A DNA stretch of 64,000 bases from Aphrocallistes beatrix (lineage: Eukaryota; Porifera; Hexactinellida; Sceptrulophora; Aphrocallistidae), in assembly GCA_963281255.1 (NCBI GenBank), contig OY725489.1:248001-312000 (forward strand), given 5' to 3'. A program made the position numbers and the translations under genes. Position 1 is the first letter of the stretch. Each line of letters starts with the position of its first letter. Below the pieces are notes generated by a model that saw only the letters and a list, made by a program, of their open reading frames with translations, searched no databases and was not told where the DNA came from. Of this stretch, positions 51,897-61,965 are shown in pieces.

Positions 51897-54800
51897 TCAA
51901 TCGTCCTGGTAATTGATGAGAATGTCTTTTTTGGGTTTAGTTTTCTTCCCTGAGTTGAGAGTGTATTTAGAGGAAACCTTTGGACCAATGACTTCATAAG
52001 ATTTGTGTTTGAATTCTGGGTGAGTATAATCAATTAAACGCTTAGGGCGGTAATCAACTTTCAGTTTGTCTATTTTATCTCTGATGTCTCTTTCCCACCT
52101 AAATGGACAACCTTTACTACATTTTCCTTCTGCAGTAAAAATTTTAAAATATCTTTTTGTAGGTTCACAATAAATATGGAATATGACGTTTCTAACACCA
52201 TATCCTGATCTCCAATCGCTTTGTGTAGTAGCTGTAGCTAGACCATGGAGCATTGAAGAAGCATTTCCATCGCCATATGTGATAATTTTATCAATAAAAT
52301 TCTGTATGCTCTCGGCCTCTGTGGTAAATTCAGAATTATTCGGAAAATTTTCCACACATTCCCTTTCACTAACTGCATGTCCATGATAAACGATAATTTT
52401 AAAATATGGTTGTCCTCCAAATGCAGTATCTTTCATGAGATCTGAGACCCAGTTTTTAATGAGATTTATAGTTTTACCCATCAGATCGGTCCCATCAATA
52501 ACAAAGCAGACGTAGTATTTGAGATCAAATAAGGATTCGTAGATCTCCCTAGGAGAGGAGTAAGGAATGTATGTAATTTGTGTACCTCTATTTTCGTAAT
52601 ATTTGAGTATTTCTCTTCCGTATTTGTTCCAGATCTTTATCGTCTGGTTACGATTCTTCTTTTGTAAAGCTACATATTCTTTATCTGTAGGAAGGTTCCA
52701 GTCCCACTGATCTCCACACTTCTCTTTGAACTCCCACCACTTCATGTTCTGTCCTGGAATCAGCACTGGTGAATCTTCTTCGTAGTCTTCGCACATTAAC
52801 AATATCGCAGTTCTATTTTTGTTAGTATTCCAGGCATTCCCTCCCATTGAGCAGAACTGATGACCTGTTAGTATTTGACACTTCCCCTCCTGCGAATGAA
52901 TTTCTTTCTCACAGAACTTACCGCAACTAGGGCACTTAGAGGGACAATTAATGATATCTGCTTCAAGACGTTGTTTTGTAGCCTTTAAAATATCTTCATA
53001 TTCACCTACAGTTACTTGATATTCATAGCAATATAACGTCTGTAAGAATTCCTCTATGTATGCTTTGATGTTGAATATTGTCTCAGTGTTCCTGAACATA
53101 TTTGTATCGGTTAGCATTTTGAAGATTTCTTCATCCAGTACTTGAGCTGGATAATGTGGCTTTTCAAATAGTACGGATGTGTCGTGATGTTTTATCATTC
53201 TCACACCATCTACTTCAAAGACGTCTGTGAAGAATTGGTTGAATTCTTCTGAACTCACTTTTGGATTGAGATACTTTTCTAGAAATAGTACCATTGCTTT
53301 AAACGGTGCTTCTCTTGTTTTAGGATTTGAATCACAAGCAAAATCTTCTGTTTCTGTTTCAGGAGCTACTTCAAAGTTACTATCAGAATCTGTTCCGACT
53401 TCGAGGAGTCGATCTTTCGCTATGCACATTCCTTCAAGGCCTTCTAATATTTTTTCTAAGATATATTTGAATGTTGCTATTTGTTCCGTAAATTGTATCT
53501 TCATATTACGAGAAATTTTGCGATAAAATTCAATAGAAAGTTTTCTCCATTGTTCTTGGAAAATATTTTTCAGAGTTTGAGTTCGATTGCAAATGAACTG
53601 AACGACAAAGTCATTTTCATTAATCGATTTTTGGATTGCAAAGTCATTTTTGGACCGCAAAGTGCTTACACTACAAAGTTGTTCTGTGACTCTTTCATTT
53701 GCTAGAAACAAGATATTTTTATGTGAAAATTTGTGGGTTTCTTTTTCCAAATATTCTTCATTGATATTCCGTTCACATGCTGTGTTAACCCCTCTAGAAA
53801 GAGCGGCTAGAAAATCTCCAGCAAATCTTTTAGCCATTTTTAAGTCACCGTTCCTCATTTCTTTGCGGTCCCATCCACCCCTGACTGATTTTCGATTTTT
53901 TACTTTTTGTAAGAAATAGATCAAATCATTTTCTTTTCTTTCGTTTTCATTTGATTTGTTGTCTCGTTGCTCCTCAAATTTTGCATTGAGAACTGATTTG
54001 AATGCAATAGCGAACGCTAGCGTTGAGATCATCCTCTCAGCTGCATTTGTCAATTTCGCTTCGATAAAATTAATTTCATAATTCACAAGTTTGAAAATAC
54101 GAGATAAATAATCCACGATCTCCTTCACAATTGAGTGAGAAACTATCTGATCGATTTTAGTGAATTCTTGTACACGTTTAGAAATGTTACTAATGAGTTT
54201 CTCCCATGTACTTCTCTCAGGATCAGTTGGATCTTTTAGTTTGGAAGCTAGCAATAGTATCTGTTTTTTCTTCAAAGGATTCCAGATGATGTCAGGATGG
54301 TTGAAATAACCAGAACAATATCTGATCAGTGGGTGGCATTCTTTTGGAACGTGTTTTCGAAAGTCTAGATAAAATCTATGTTCCTGAACTTCAATAGAGT
54401 ACAATGACTCTTCAGATAAATATTCAAAATTTAATTTCCCCATATATGGTGTCATGTCCTTTAGTGGTACTTTATTTTCTCTCCAAGGATATATGAACTG
54501 ATCAGTTCCTGTATATTTATTTCCATCATTGCTAAACCTAGAGAGTATCGTCTCACAGAGTATCTTTATTGTGGTATTCATTTTAAAGTTGAAACGACGG
54601 AAGAGAGTATAAATAGTAGTTTTGTTCTCCATTGTTTTTGATTCCATCCTGAATACAGAGTACAAGTCATCAAATATTTCATCAATATCATTTTCTTCTT
54701 CTTCTTTGGTATCATTACTGAAGCAACTGAACCAGATTATTTCAAATTCTCCCTCTTGTTCCTCAGTGCTTAACTCCAGATATCTATCAGCATTCTTCTC

Positions 54801-57800
54801 AATGGCTTCTTGAAATCTTCTGATTTTCTCTGTTAGCTTTATCTCTTTCAGTCTCGCCTTGATTTCGAATTTGAGTTTATCTTCATAAGTCTTTTTCTCC
54901 ATGAAGATGAGTCTTCTCAAGTTTGATTTAGCTTCATCACACAAATAACTCTTTTTCTTGAGTAAAGGATCAGTTTGACATTGTTCTACGAAGTCTTTGA
55001 GAGCTTCTTCCTGATATTCTTCGAATTTAATGTCCAATTCTCCGCTGATCTTTTCTAGAGTTACTTTTGGAGATCTCCATCTATTTATATCTCCAATTCT
55101 ATGGATCAGTTTCTCTGTAATTTCTCGAAATATGTTTCTGTTGAAGTAGATTTTGTTTTTCATTAAACCGCTCACTATTTTACTTAGTTTATTGCTAGAC
55201 TCTAGTTCTTCTGCATTTCTGAATTTTACTATGTCTTGGTATTTAATGATGGTGTCCCAAATAACTCCAGACATTTCCATCCATTCACTCATTGTGTTGA
55301 ATGGTGATTCATTAATAGAGGCATCATCTCTTAGTTGGTGGATGATGGACATTCGCAAATCAGCACACTTATCTGCGAAACTAGTTGTTGGAGATAACTT
55401 AGATAAAACTGAATCAAATACTTTGCTCATCTTAGTATTCAGAGATTGTGAGTTGAATGCAGACTGGAGAACAAACAGATTTCTTTTCGATATCTGAATT
55501 AGATCGGAAATTTTCAATCCTTCTCTTTCCATTAGATGAGACTCTTTATTCAGTTTCTCCAAAAGAGTATTAATAGAACTTAGATGTTTATCTGGGTCTG
55601 GATCTGCTTGTTGATTGAGAACGAAGAATATTTTGGGCGCTTTGACCTTACTCACTTTCAATTTGTTGAGAGAGTAAGCACATATTTGTAAAAGATTCTG
55701 TATTTCCTCTCCAATATCTCCTTTCACATTAATGATAACTACCTGTGACACCGCTAAACAGAACAACACCATTGTTCTATCAAAGTGAATGCAAGAAGTA
55801 TCTTGTAGAGTGTTTCCTCTCTCGATTGCGTCCAATCCTTCTGTGTCGAGAATGAGGAAATGATCTGAATCGTTGATTGGTTGACTGAGCTTTGAAAGAG
55901 AGGCATAGATTCCTTTGGTGCACCTGCCAGCACTAGTCAAGAACTTACAACCGAAACAGTAGTTCAGTAGCGTAGACTTCCCAGAACTCTGAGGTCCGAA
56001 TATGCTCACCACTATGGGTGGCCTCCTTCTACTATTAAAAAAGGTTGCTTCATTATTTTGTCTTTCATATAATTTGGATAATAGAACATTAATGTCTTGG
56101 TTGAAGAATCTGAGGTTATCTCCATCAATCAACTCGAATGGCTCCCCTCTCTCCACGTAGTTACTAAAATTTGATGAAAAAGTTTCAAAATATTTACTCC
56201 CTGGTCTACTTTTATCGATGTTAAGATTGTATTTGTTAGAAAGCAATGCTTCTCTCCAGAGAAGTTCAAAAGTGAAAGGCGTTTTACTACTTCCAGCAAT
56301 TGCCTGTTTAGACAGTAGATGAAGTTCTTGTGATAATTTCCACAAAATAAGAGCCGAATTTTCGTGGCTTAAAATTTCATTGAATTGCCATACGATTGCA
56401 CTCATTTCAGTATTTTCAAGATGATTAGCGATAAGCTCACATTTTTCGTTTAATTCGTCGATAATCCTTTGGTCTGTTTGGCTAAAAGTTTCATAATAGC
56501 AACGCATGTACTTAACAAAGTGTGGATAGTAGCTTAGAGATGAGAAATCCACTCTATTGTTTCCATGAAAGTTTGCGAGGATGTTATTCATTATGCCTTT
56601 GATTGATTCTTTTTCAACTTTCATTTTGTCCCAGCTACCATATTGAGTGATCATGTTTTCAAGGAAATGGCTTTCAACTGATCTCAAGTTGGTATGTTTC
56701 GAATGTGATATTCTATATCCAATGTCTCTCAAATCTACTAATATTGTTTTATCACGGTTGGTTAGATTAGGAATGAAAATGAAGGTAGCAATATTACAAT
56801 CTAAAGTAACTTGTTCTGTCCTTAGATCATTTTCTACACAATCTCGAACAAATACGTAAACATGCTTAACATTAACTGTAAATGTATTTAAGTTTTTCTT
56901 CATGCGAGAATAGTTCATTCTAAAGTCAGAATAACTGACATGGATTAATGCTATCTCCAGGTTTTGACAAATATCCCTAATGAGATTAACATCGGAGCAT
57001 CTGTGGCAGTCTATGTAAGCCCATTGAGTTAATTCACCACTAACTCTTTTCCCAAAGATATTTTTAGTCATCTGAATATCGATGGAACCTAAATGGAATG
57101 GACTGTTCTGAGGATTTCCTTTAACAAAATCTGTTTTAAACATCAAATCCAGTAGATGGGATTTCCCAATCGGATTCCAAGAAGCCCATCCTAACCCAAA
57201 TGAAACTAAACCACTGAACTGTTGAAGAGAGTACCAGAGTTCGTTACAGATTTCGAATTGACAAGATGTTTGTTTTGGAGGATAGGGACTGAGTATTGGA
57301 TAGTAGAATGGAACTGGATTACTGAACGAATAATGTTCTATACAGAGACCTCTGACTACGGGATCTGACATTTGAAAGATTAAGTGGAAGATGTCCATTG
57401 TAGTTAGAGATATTTTAGTTATGCTAGATATTATCTGTGTGATTTCCTCTAATGGCAAACTGCATTTCAGATAATAAAATGCCAGCGGCAAAAGTTCATC
57501 AAATATCTTCTTTGGTGATCCACGCAGTTTCTTCGCATTTTGTATTAAAGTTTCAGAGGAGTGTGAAATGATCATTCTGTATGTAGTATATGATATTTTG
57601 ATGTCTGCTAAGAAATATTCCTTAATCTTTTGAATTTGTATGAATTGGTCCTGTGCACAATCTAGCATGAGTTGTTTGTCTGGGGTGTACTGTAAGAAAT
57701 AATCTCTGATTAATCTCTCCATTACGTTTAGTTTTACGCTGAGTTCCTTTGTATTGTTAAAACTGTTTGCTCTGATGCATGTCTTAGCTTCAATGCTTAA

Positions 57801-58529
57801 TGTTTTGATATTGAAGAAGTTTCGCGATTCTTCGAACTTCGTGAAGTAATTCCGGACAGCTACATATTCAAAAGCATTCCTTTCAAGTAGGTGGAAGTAA
57901 ATCTTTTCTTGTAGATCGATGTTTTCCTTCGCGATCATTTCTCTCAGTTTAACAATTGGATACTTCCCAAAGTGTTTTCTAATGATAGCTAAAACTGACT
58001 CTCCATCTTTCCCATTGAATAATATAAATTTATCCTCAACATATTCATTGATTTTCTTTCGAGGTATTTTCAAATCTTCTGCAATTTTTGTTACTGAAGA
58101 ACCAGCGTCTAACTGCTCTTTTATGTCCACTTTTTCAGATTCCGTTAACGGAATTGTTTCTGAATGTGCTAAGTAAGCTGATATGACATCTTCGTCAATT
58201 CCATGCATTAAGGAAAGTTCTTTTAGACTTTCTGATGGATTTTTTTCAACTAACAATTCAAATTCATCAATTTGTTTGCTTGATATTTGTTTTATCTTAA
58301 AGGCCTTAAATACTTCTAATGCCTCTTTTGCATCATTAACATCTACTGAAAACCTTTTTGCTAAAGCTCCCGGATGGTTTAAATACTTTTTCCCATGCTC
58401 GATTATAATTGCTATAGTTTTTCTTTTGTATCCCCGTAAGAAAAGATAATCTTCTAATGTTTCCCCTTTTTCATTATCTGTATCTAATGTATGATCAAAT
58501 ATCTCTGTATTAGTCCTGAAAAACGTCAT
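51897..58529 (-). CDS. Very large GVIN/VLIG-type GTPase C, mosaic copy
   Basis: One exon, 2,210 residues. G1 GPQSSGKST is at 845-853, followed by RCTKGIYASL, DTEGLD and NQQADPD as in the others. The N-terminal modules and most of the middle are close to gene B (SVTKIAEDLKIPRKKINEYV; whole stretches identical near HGNNRVDFSSLSYYPHFVKY). The segment just before G1 (NEATFFNSRRRPPIVVSIFG) and the C-terminus (MKWWEFKEKC, YESLFDLKYYVCFVIDGTDL, IRDKIDKLKVDYRP) follow gene A. The vWA metal site reads DGTDLMG with TYGDGNASSMLHGL. About 50 residues, including a PPIPD-type Pro-rich stretch of A and B, are missing after ERVTEQL. The family start codon is lost (AAG); the frame now starts at MTFFRTN, about 11 residues later. 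Confidence 0.88.
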   Translation of the reverse strand: MTFFRTNTEIFDHTLDTDNEKGETLEDYLFLRGYKRKTIAIIIEHGKKYLNHPGALAKRFSVDVNDAKEALEVFKAFKIKQISSKQIDEFELLVEKNPSESLKELSLMHGIDEDVISAYLAHSETIPLTESEKVDIKEQLDAGSSVTKIAEDLKIPRKKINEYVEDKFILFNGKDGESVLAIIRKHFGKYPIVKLREMIAKENIDLQEKIYFHLLERNAFEYVAVRNYFTKFEESRNFFNIKTLSIEAKTCIRANSFNNTKELSVKLNVMERLIRDYFLQYTPDKQLMLDCAQDQFIQIQKIKEYFLADIKISYTTYRMIISHSSETLIQNAKKLRGSPKKIFDELLPLAFYYLKCSLPLEEITQIISSITKISLTTMDIFHLIFQMSDPVVRGLCIEHYSFSNPVPFYYPILSPYPPKQTSCQFEICNELWYSLQQFSGLVSFGLGWASWNPIGKSHLLDLMFKTDFVKGNPQNSPFHLGSIDIQMTKNIFGKRVSGELTQWAYIDCHRCSDVNLIRDICQNLEIALIHVSYSDFRMNYSRMKKNLNTFTVNVKHVYVFVRDCVENDLRTEQVTLDCNIATFIFIPNLTNRDKTILVDLRDIGYRISHSKHTNLRSVESHFLENMITQYGSWDKMKVEKESIKGIMNNILANFHGNNRVDFSSLSYYPHFVKYMRCYYETFSQTDQRIIDELNEKCELIANHLENTEMSAIVWQFNEILSHENSALILWKLSQELHLLSKQAIAGSSKTPFTFELLWREALLSNKYNLNIDKSRPGSKYFETFSSNFSNYVERGEPFELIDGDNLRFFNQDINVLLSKLYERQNNEATFFNSRRRPPIVVSIFGPQSSGKSTLLNYCFGCKFLTSAGRCTKGIYASLSKLSQPINDSDHFLILDTEGLDAIERGNTLQDTSCIHFDRTMVLFCLAVSQVVIINVKGDIGEEIQNLLQICAYSLNKLKVSKVKAPKIFFVLNQQADPDPDKHLSSINTLLEKLNKESHLMEREGLKISDLIQISKRNLFVLQSAFNSQSLNTKMSKVFDSVLSKLSPTTSFADKCADLRMSIIHQLRDDASINESPFNTMSEWMEMSGVIWDTIIKYQDIVKFRNAEELESSNKLSKIVSGLMKNKIYFNRNIFREITEKLIHRIGDINRWRSPKVTLEKISGELDIKFEEYQEEALKDFVEQCQTDPLLKKKSYLCDEAKSNLRRLIFMEKKTYEDKLKFEIKARLKEIKLTEKIRRFQEAIEKNADRYLELSTEEQEGEFEIIWFSCFSNDTKEEEENDIDEIFDDLYSVFRMESKTMENKTTIYTLFRRFNFKMNTTIKILCETILSRFSNDGNKYTGTDQFIYPWRENKVPLKDMTPYMGKLNFEYLSEESLYSIEVQEHRFYLDFRKHVPKECHPLIRYCSGYFNHPDIIWNPLKKKQILLLASKLKDPTDPERSTWEKLISNISKRVQEFTKIDQIVSHSIVKEIVDYLSRIFKLVNYEINFIEAKLTNAAERMISTLAFAIAFKSVLNAKFEEQRDNKSNENERKENDLIYFLQKVKNRKSVRGGWDRKEMRNGDLKMAKRFAGDFLAALSRGVNTACERNINEEYLEKETHKFSHKNILFLANERVTEQLCSVSTLRSKNDFAIQKSINENDFVVQFICNRTQTLKNIFQEQWRKLSIEFYRKISRNMKIQFTEQIATFKYILEKILEGLEGMCIAKDRLLEVGTDSDSNFEVAPETETEDFACDSNPKTREAPFKAMVLFLEKYLNPKVSSEEFNQFFTDVFEVDGVRMIKHHDTSVLFEKPHYPAQVLDEEIFKMLTDTNMFRNTETIFNIKAYIEEFLQTLYCYEYQVTVGEYEDILKATKQRLEADIINCPSKCPSCGKFCEKEIHSQEGKCQILTGHQFCSMGGNAWNTNKNRTAILLMCEDYEEDSPVLIPGQNMKWWEFKEKCGDQWDWNLPTDKEYVALQKKNRNQTIKIWNKYGREILKYYENRGTQITYIPYSSPREIYESLFDLKYYVCFVIDGTDLMGKTINLIKNWVSDLMKDTAFGGQPYFKIIVYHGHAVSERECVENFPNNSEFTTEAESIQNFIDKIITYGDGNASSMLHGLATATTQSDWRSGYGVRNVIFHIYCEPTKRYFKIFTAEGKCSKGCPFRWERDIRDKIDKLKVDYRPKRLIDYTHPEFKHKSYEVIGPKVSSKYTLNSGKKTKPKKDILINYQDD

Positions 58530-58559
58530 CAGATTTGATATTCCCCTAGCGCCTTCTGA

Positions 58560-58670
58560 TATAATGTTTGCTAATCAACAAATATTCGGACAACTGTGTC
58601 GTTAACAAATATAAGTAAGCTAAGATCGACTAATATTATTTAAGACTCTGGGCAATGGTGTTAAATATTT
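58560..58670 (-). promoter_or_regulatory. GTPase-family upstream block, gene C
   Basis: It shares TAATCAACAAATATTCGGAC, AATATAAGTAAGCTAAG, CTAATATTATTTAAGACTCT and ATGGTGTTAAATA with gene B. On the minus strand it ends ACATTATATCAG followed by AAGGCG, where gene B has ATGGCT. Confidence 0.55.
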
Positions 58671-59665
58671 GTCGGCGGAATTTATTTCTAAAGTTTATTA
58701 AAAATTTGTCCTTTGCCAAAAGTATTTTGTGATAGACTTGAATTGAAATATCGGATTGGAGTATGAAATTACACGATACCTACAATTAGAGTAAAATTTG
58801 GCAGGCCAGGCTTCATAACACGATCTGAGCCATCCCTCAACCCCACCATTAAGTTTGTTCAAACACGAATAGTTGTACATTGTCAATGGATGAGTTTGTT
58901 CAATATTACGGATCTTAACACTATTCTATAAAATTAAGTCTAATCAATGAATTTGCTATATACAAAAGAATATGGGGCTATTGTTATTAATGGCATCGAT
59001 ATCCGTAAGATGACTCATGCGGATACGAAGTTTTTGTTGGCCGTGCAGCACAAGCAAGTGAAGTGCGCTTGTATCTATGAAAGCATTTCGCTATTCATTA
59101 TCACAAACAATTCTCATACTAATACCTTTGACATTAATTCAAATTTTACGATTGAAATTGAGATCTCAACTGATAGATAGGTCACAAAGATTTCAAATTT
59201 GAACCCAAAAAATGTTTCTATATGACCATTTCTCGAAGTAAAATCCTTTTGACCAAATTGTACCAAATTTGGAGCTCTTTATATGGAAGAGAGTTGAATC
59301 TGGGTGCAACTTTTAAAAATTTTACAAAAAGTCATATTTACGAGTGTGAAGTTAACAGCGAGATGTGAGCACGACTTATGGCTTATTTTCTCAGTCAATT
59401 CTGTATCAATCATGTTCAAACTTGTTGGCATAATCTAGTATGGGGCTTTTCTTCATTCTGATAGATAGTGTATATCATCCCACAATGACATTGCAATTTT
59501 CCAATACAAAATCCCCATAGACAATTTCAAGCACCAACCTACATCACGTCTCCTCAAATTTCTTTTCTGAATCCCTGACTGTATACAACGTTAAGGTTGA
59601 TAATAGGTTGGTAACTGGTTGGTAACCAGTGATGGTATGATTATTTTTTCGCACAAGTTAAGAAT
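58671..59665. other. Spacer upstream of GTPase C
   Basis: No supported gene. Around 58980-59080 it carries a dispersed repeat (GATGACTCATGCGGATACGA, AGCAAGTGAAGTGCGCTTG) related to sequence near 48345-48370 and 21795. A 77-codon ORF at 58947-59180 lies across this repeat and is not supported. Confidence 0.35.
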
Positions 59666-59786
59666 GGGCATGCCTAATTTACGGGACGGGACGGCATCCC
59701 GTCCCGTAAATTAGGCACCTTTTCTGTCCCGTCCCGTAAATTAGGTACCTGATGGTCCCGTCCCGTCCCGTAAATTAGGCATGCCC
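59666..59786. mobile_element. GGGCATGCC-type MITE with perfect 9-bp target duplication
   Basis: A 121-bp element with termini GGGCATGCCTAATTTACGGG and CCCGTAAATTAGGCATGCCC and two internal CCCGTAAATTAGG copies. It is flanked by GTTAAGAAT at 59657-59665 and again at 59787-59795. Layout and terminal motif match the elements at 12862 and 15159, making one family with diverged ends. The 9-bp duplication points to Mutator-type mobilisation. Confidence 0.88.
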
Positions 59787-59810
59787 GTTAAGAATACTAT
59801 ATAGTATATA

Positions 59811-60500
59811 AAGGTCAGTCCAAAAGTTTTGTCGTACAGAAAAACCATCACACATATCTAATTCAAATTTTCAGAGCTTTAAGTAATGTCCACAAGATTC
59901 TATGCAAAGATTCATGTGATGAAACCAACTACCAAAGGAGTTATGCTATTTTTTCTGTGGTAAGGTCCAAAGGACCTCTTCAAGTGCCAATCGGGCCTCT
60001 TCCGGACAGTCAAACTTTGTCCTACGGACCTTTTTTTTTCATGGAACAGTTGGTAACAGAAAGAAGTCATATGGGGCTAAATCTGGACTGTAGGGGGTTA
60101 CGATACGAACTGGACAGAACTTTCAGCTAGGAAGTCCAGTGTCGCAGCTGCTGTGTGTGCAGAAGCGTTATCATGGTGAAGAAGTGAACCTCGGATTCAG
60201 GTCTTTGGACGACGACATCTCTAAGTATCAAAGGCCTTAGGAAGACAATGGTTGATATACCAGTCCGCGTTTACCGTGCGACGATCCTCGAGGGCAATTA
60301 TATAAGACTACTGGTCCACTCTTGCTGAAAAATGCGGCCACCATCTTTCTGCCAACACTACGAGCTCCGTGAACCTTTAATGGTTGTTCTTCTCCAGGAA
60401 ACACCCATATTGAAGTTCGCCGCTTTGTTTCCGGGTCATATTGATATATCCAAGTCTCATCTCATGTTAGGATATCGTAAGCCCAGGTTCTAGACTCGTC
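59811..60500 (-). pseudogene. Mariner-type transposase remnant
   Basis: The minus strand shows decayed mariner transposase in the expected order: DETWIYQYDPETKRRTS, PGEEQPLK, GRKMVAAFFSKSG, then HDNASAHTAAAT (the HDN catalytic block), TPYSPDLAPYDFF-type residues and KLFH-like sequence. It has several frameshifts and stops. The left end, AAGGTCAGTCCAAAAGTTTT at 59811, looks like a mariner terminal repeat; the right end is not found. Confidence 0.82.
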
Positions 60501-61927
60501 AGAGGAACTGCACTACAACTGTATATAGTTATTACAAACTCGCTTGTACACTGCGTAGTACGGCTAACGACAACTTTGTTTCCACAGACATCCCTGAGGT
60601 AAATAATTAATATCGAATATTTCACTGATCCATAGCTAAATAGCTTAGATTCAAAATAAAAGACACATGGTTTCGTAGGAACCAGGTGTGAAGAGGTTCG
60701 GCCGGAAGCTTGGGACTAAAAATTAGTCAGGTTGAAACCAGTCCGGCCGTACGAAATGGTATGTTTTGGATTTTAATTACATTGGTCAAAAATAGTCCGG
60801 TTGAAACTGGCCCCATTGTACCGGCGGACACGACCCTGTGAAGTGATATTTATGAATATGTACATCCGTCATAAGCGATACTAAATAATAGTAAAGTCAA
60901 TACACAAATAAGATCGAATGTAATTAATTGCGCCAAACCCATGAATACGCAAAGTAAAATGATAAGAACTGTTATTGTCCTGGGACTCTGTGCCCCTCTC
61001 CAAAATTTGGCAGTACAGTAGTACGAGATTATCTGAACAGCCAAGTCACAAATTTATAATGGACATTGCCATAGGAAGCTCATAAAAAGTGGTAGGCCAT
61101 TGCCATTATGTAAATTAAAAGTGGTAAGGCTCATGCACCTTATCGCTCATAGAACTAATATAGCATATAAAAAGTGGTAAGGCCATGGCTAGCCCTGCTT
61201 CCTACGGCCATGCTGTACCATTGGTTACCTGATGATAGTAAATCCAGAACAGATGGAGATATAAATTCAGCTAAAATGTATTGAATCCTCTCGAGTACTC
61301 ACTTAGTAGCAGTACTCATTATCACTGATGCATATACATATATTTAGTAACCTGATAGTGAGTTGATAAACTGTTGCCTAAATTTTATCTAAAAATAGTG
61401 TATGTGCATTTATTTCATGAGACATGACTTAGTCAAATTGATCATTTATAGATCTATTTTTATCCTTAAGTTTTACTCCATTCTGGCATGTCCTGAAATG
61501 AGTAAATGAGTTCGAAATTTTACACTTTAGAGTTTAATCCTCTCCAATTTTCTGTGATATTTTTGGAACATCGAAATATCTTAACTCACAATAAGTTCCT
61601 ACTCGATTCTGAGCAGTTGAAGATAGTTTTGCTACCGCGAATGATTGAGGTTTAGAAATTTTCAACAAAATCGCTTTGTAAGTTGGTACTCCATGGACTA
61701 TTTACACCTCAAAAGCCCCCGGGGTTTTATGTTGAGAATAGGAAGGTTCAAGTTCCTCATCCAAAACAAGGCAATTTATGAAATTTTCAAATCAAAACAT
61801 TTCACCGAAAGTTAAGTTAATGTGCATTGTGAATCGTGATCACATTTACAGGATCATGATGTGTTTGCATCAGATATGCTTGTACTTGGAATTATAGACC
61901 AAAATGATAAATGTTTCCATGGAAAAA
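60501..61927. other. Repeat-derived spacer
   Basis: 60540-61380 aligns in pieces with 48930-50040 (GATCCATAGCTAAATAGCTT, CAAAATAAAAGACA, then TAGTGAGTTGATAA). A local GTGGTAAGGCCAT word repeats at about 61080-61185. No gene is seen. Confidence 0.4.
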
Positions 61928-61965
61928 GTGGGATCTCTAAATCGCTAGAGATTTAGGGATCCCAC
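61928..61965. repeat. Palindrome with 16-bp arms
   Basis: GTGGGATCTCTAAATC and GATTTAGGGATCCCAC pair with one mismatch around a short GCTAGA-type loop. Confidence 0.8.
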
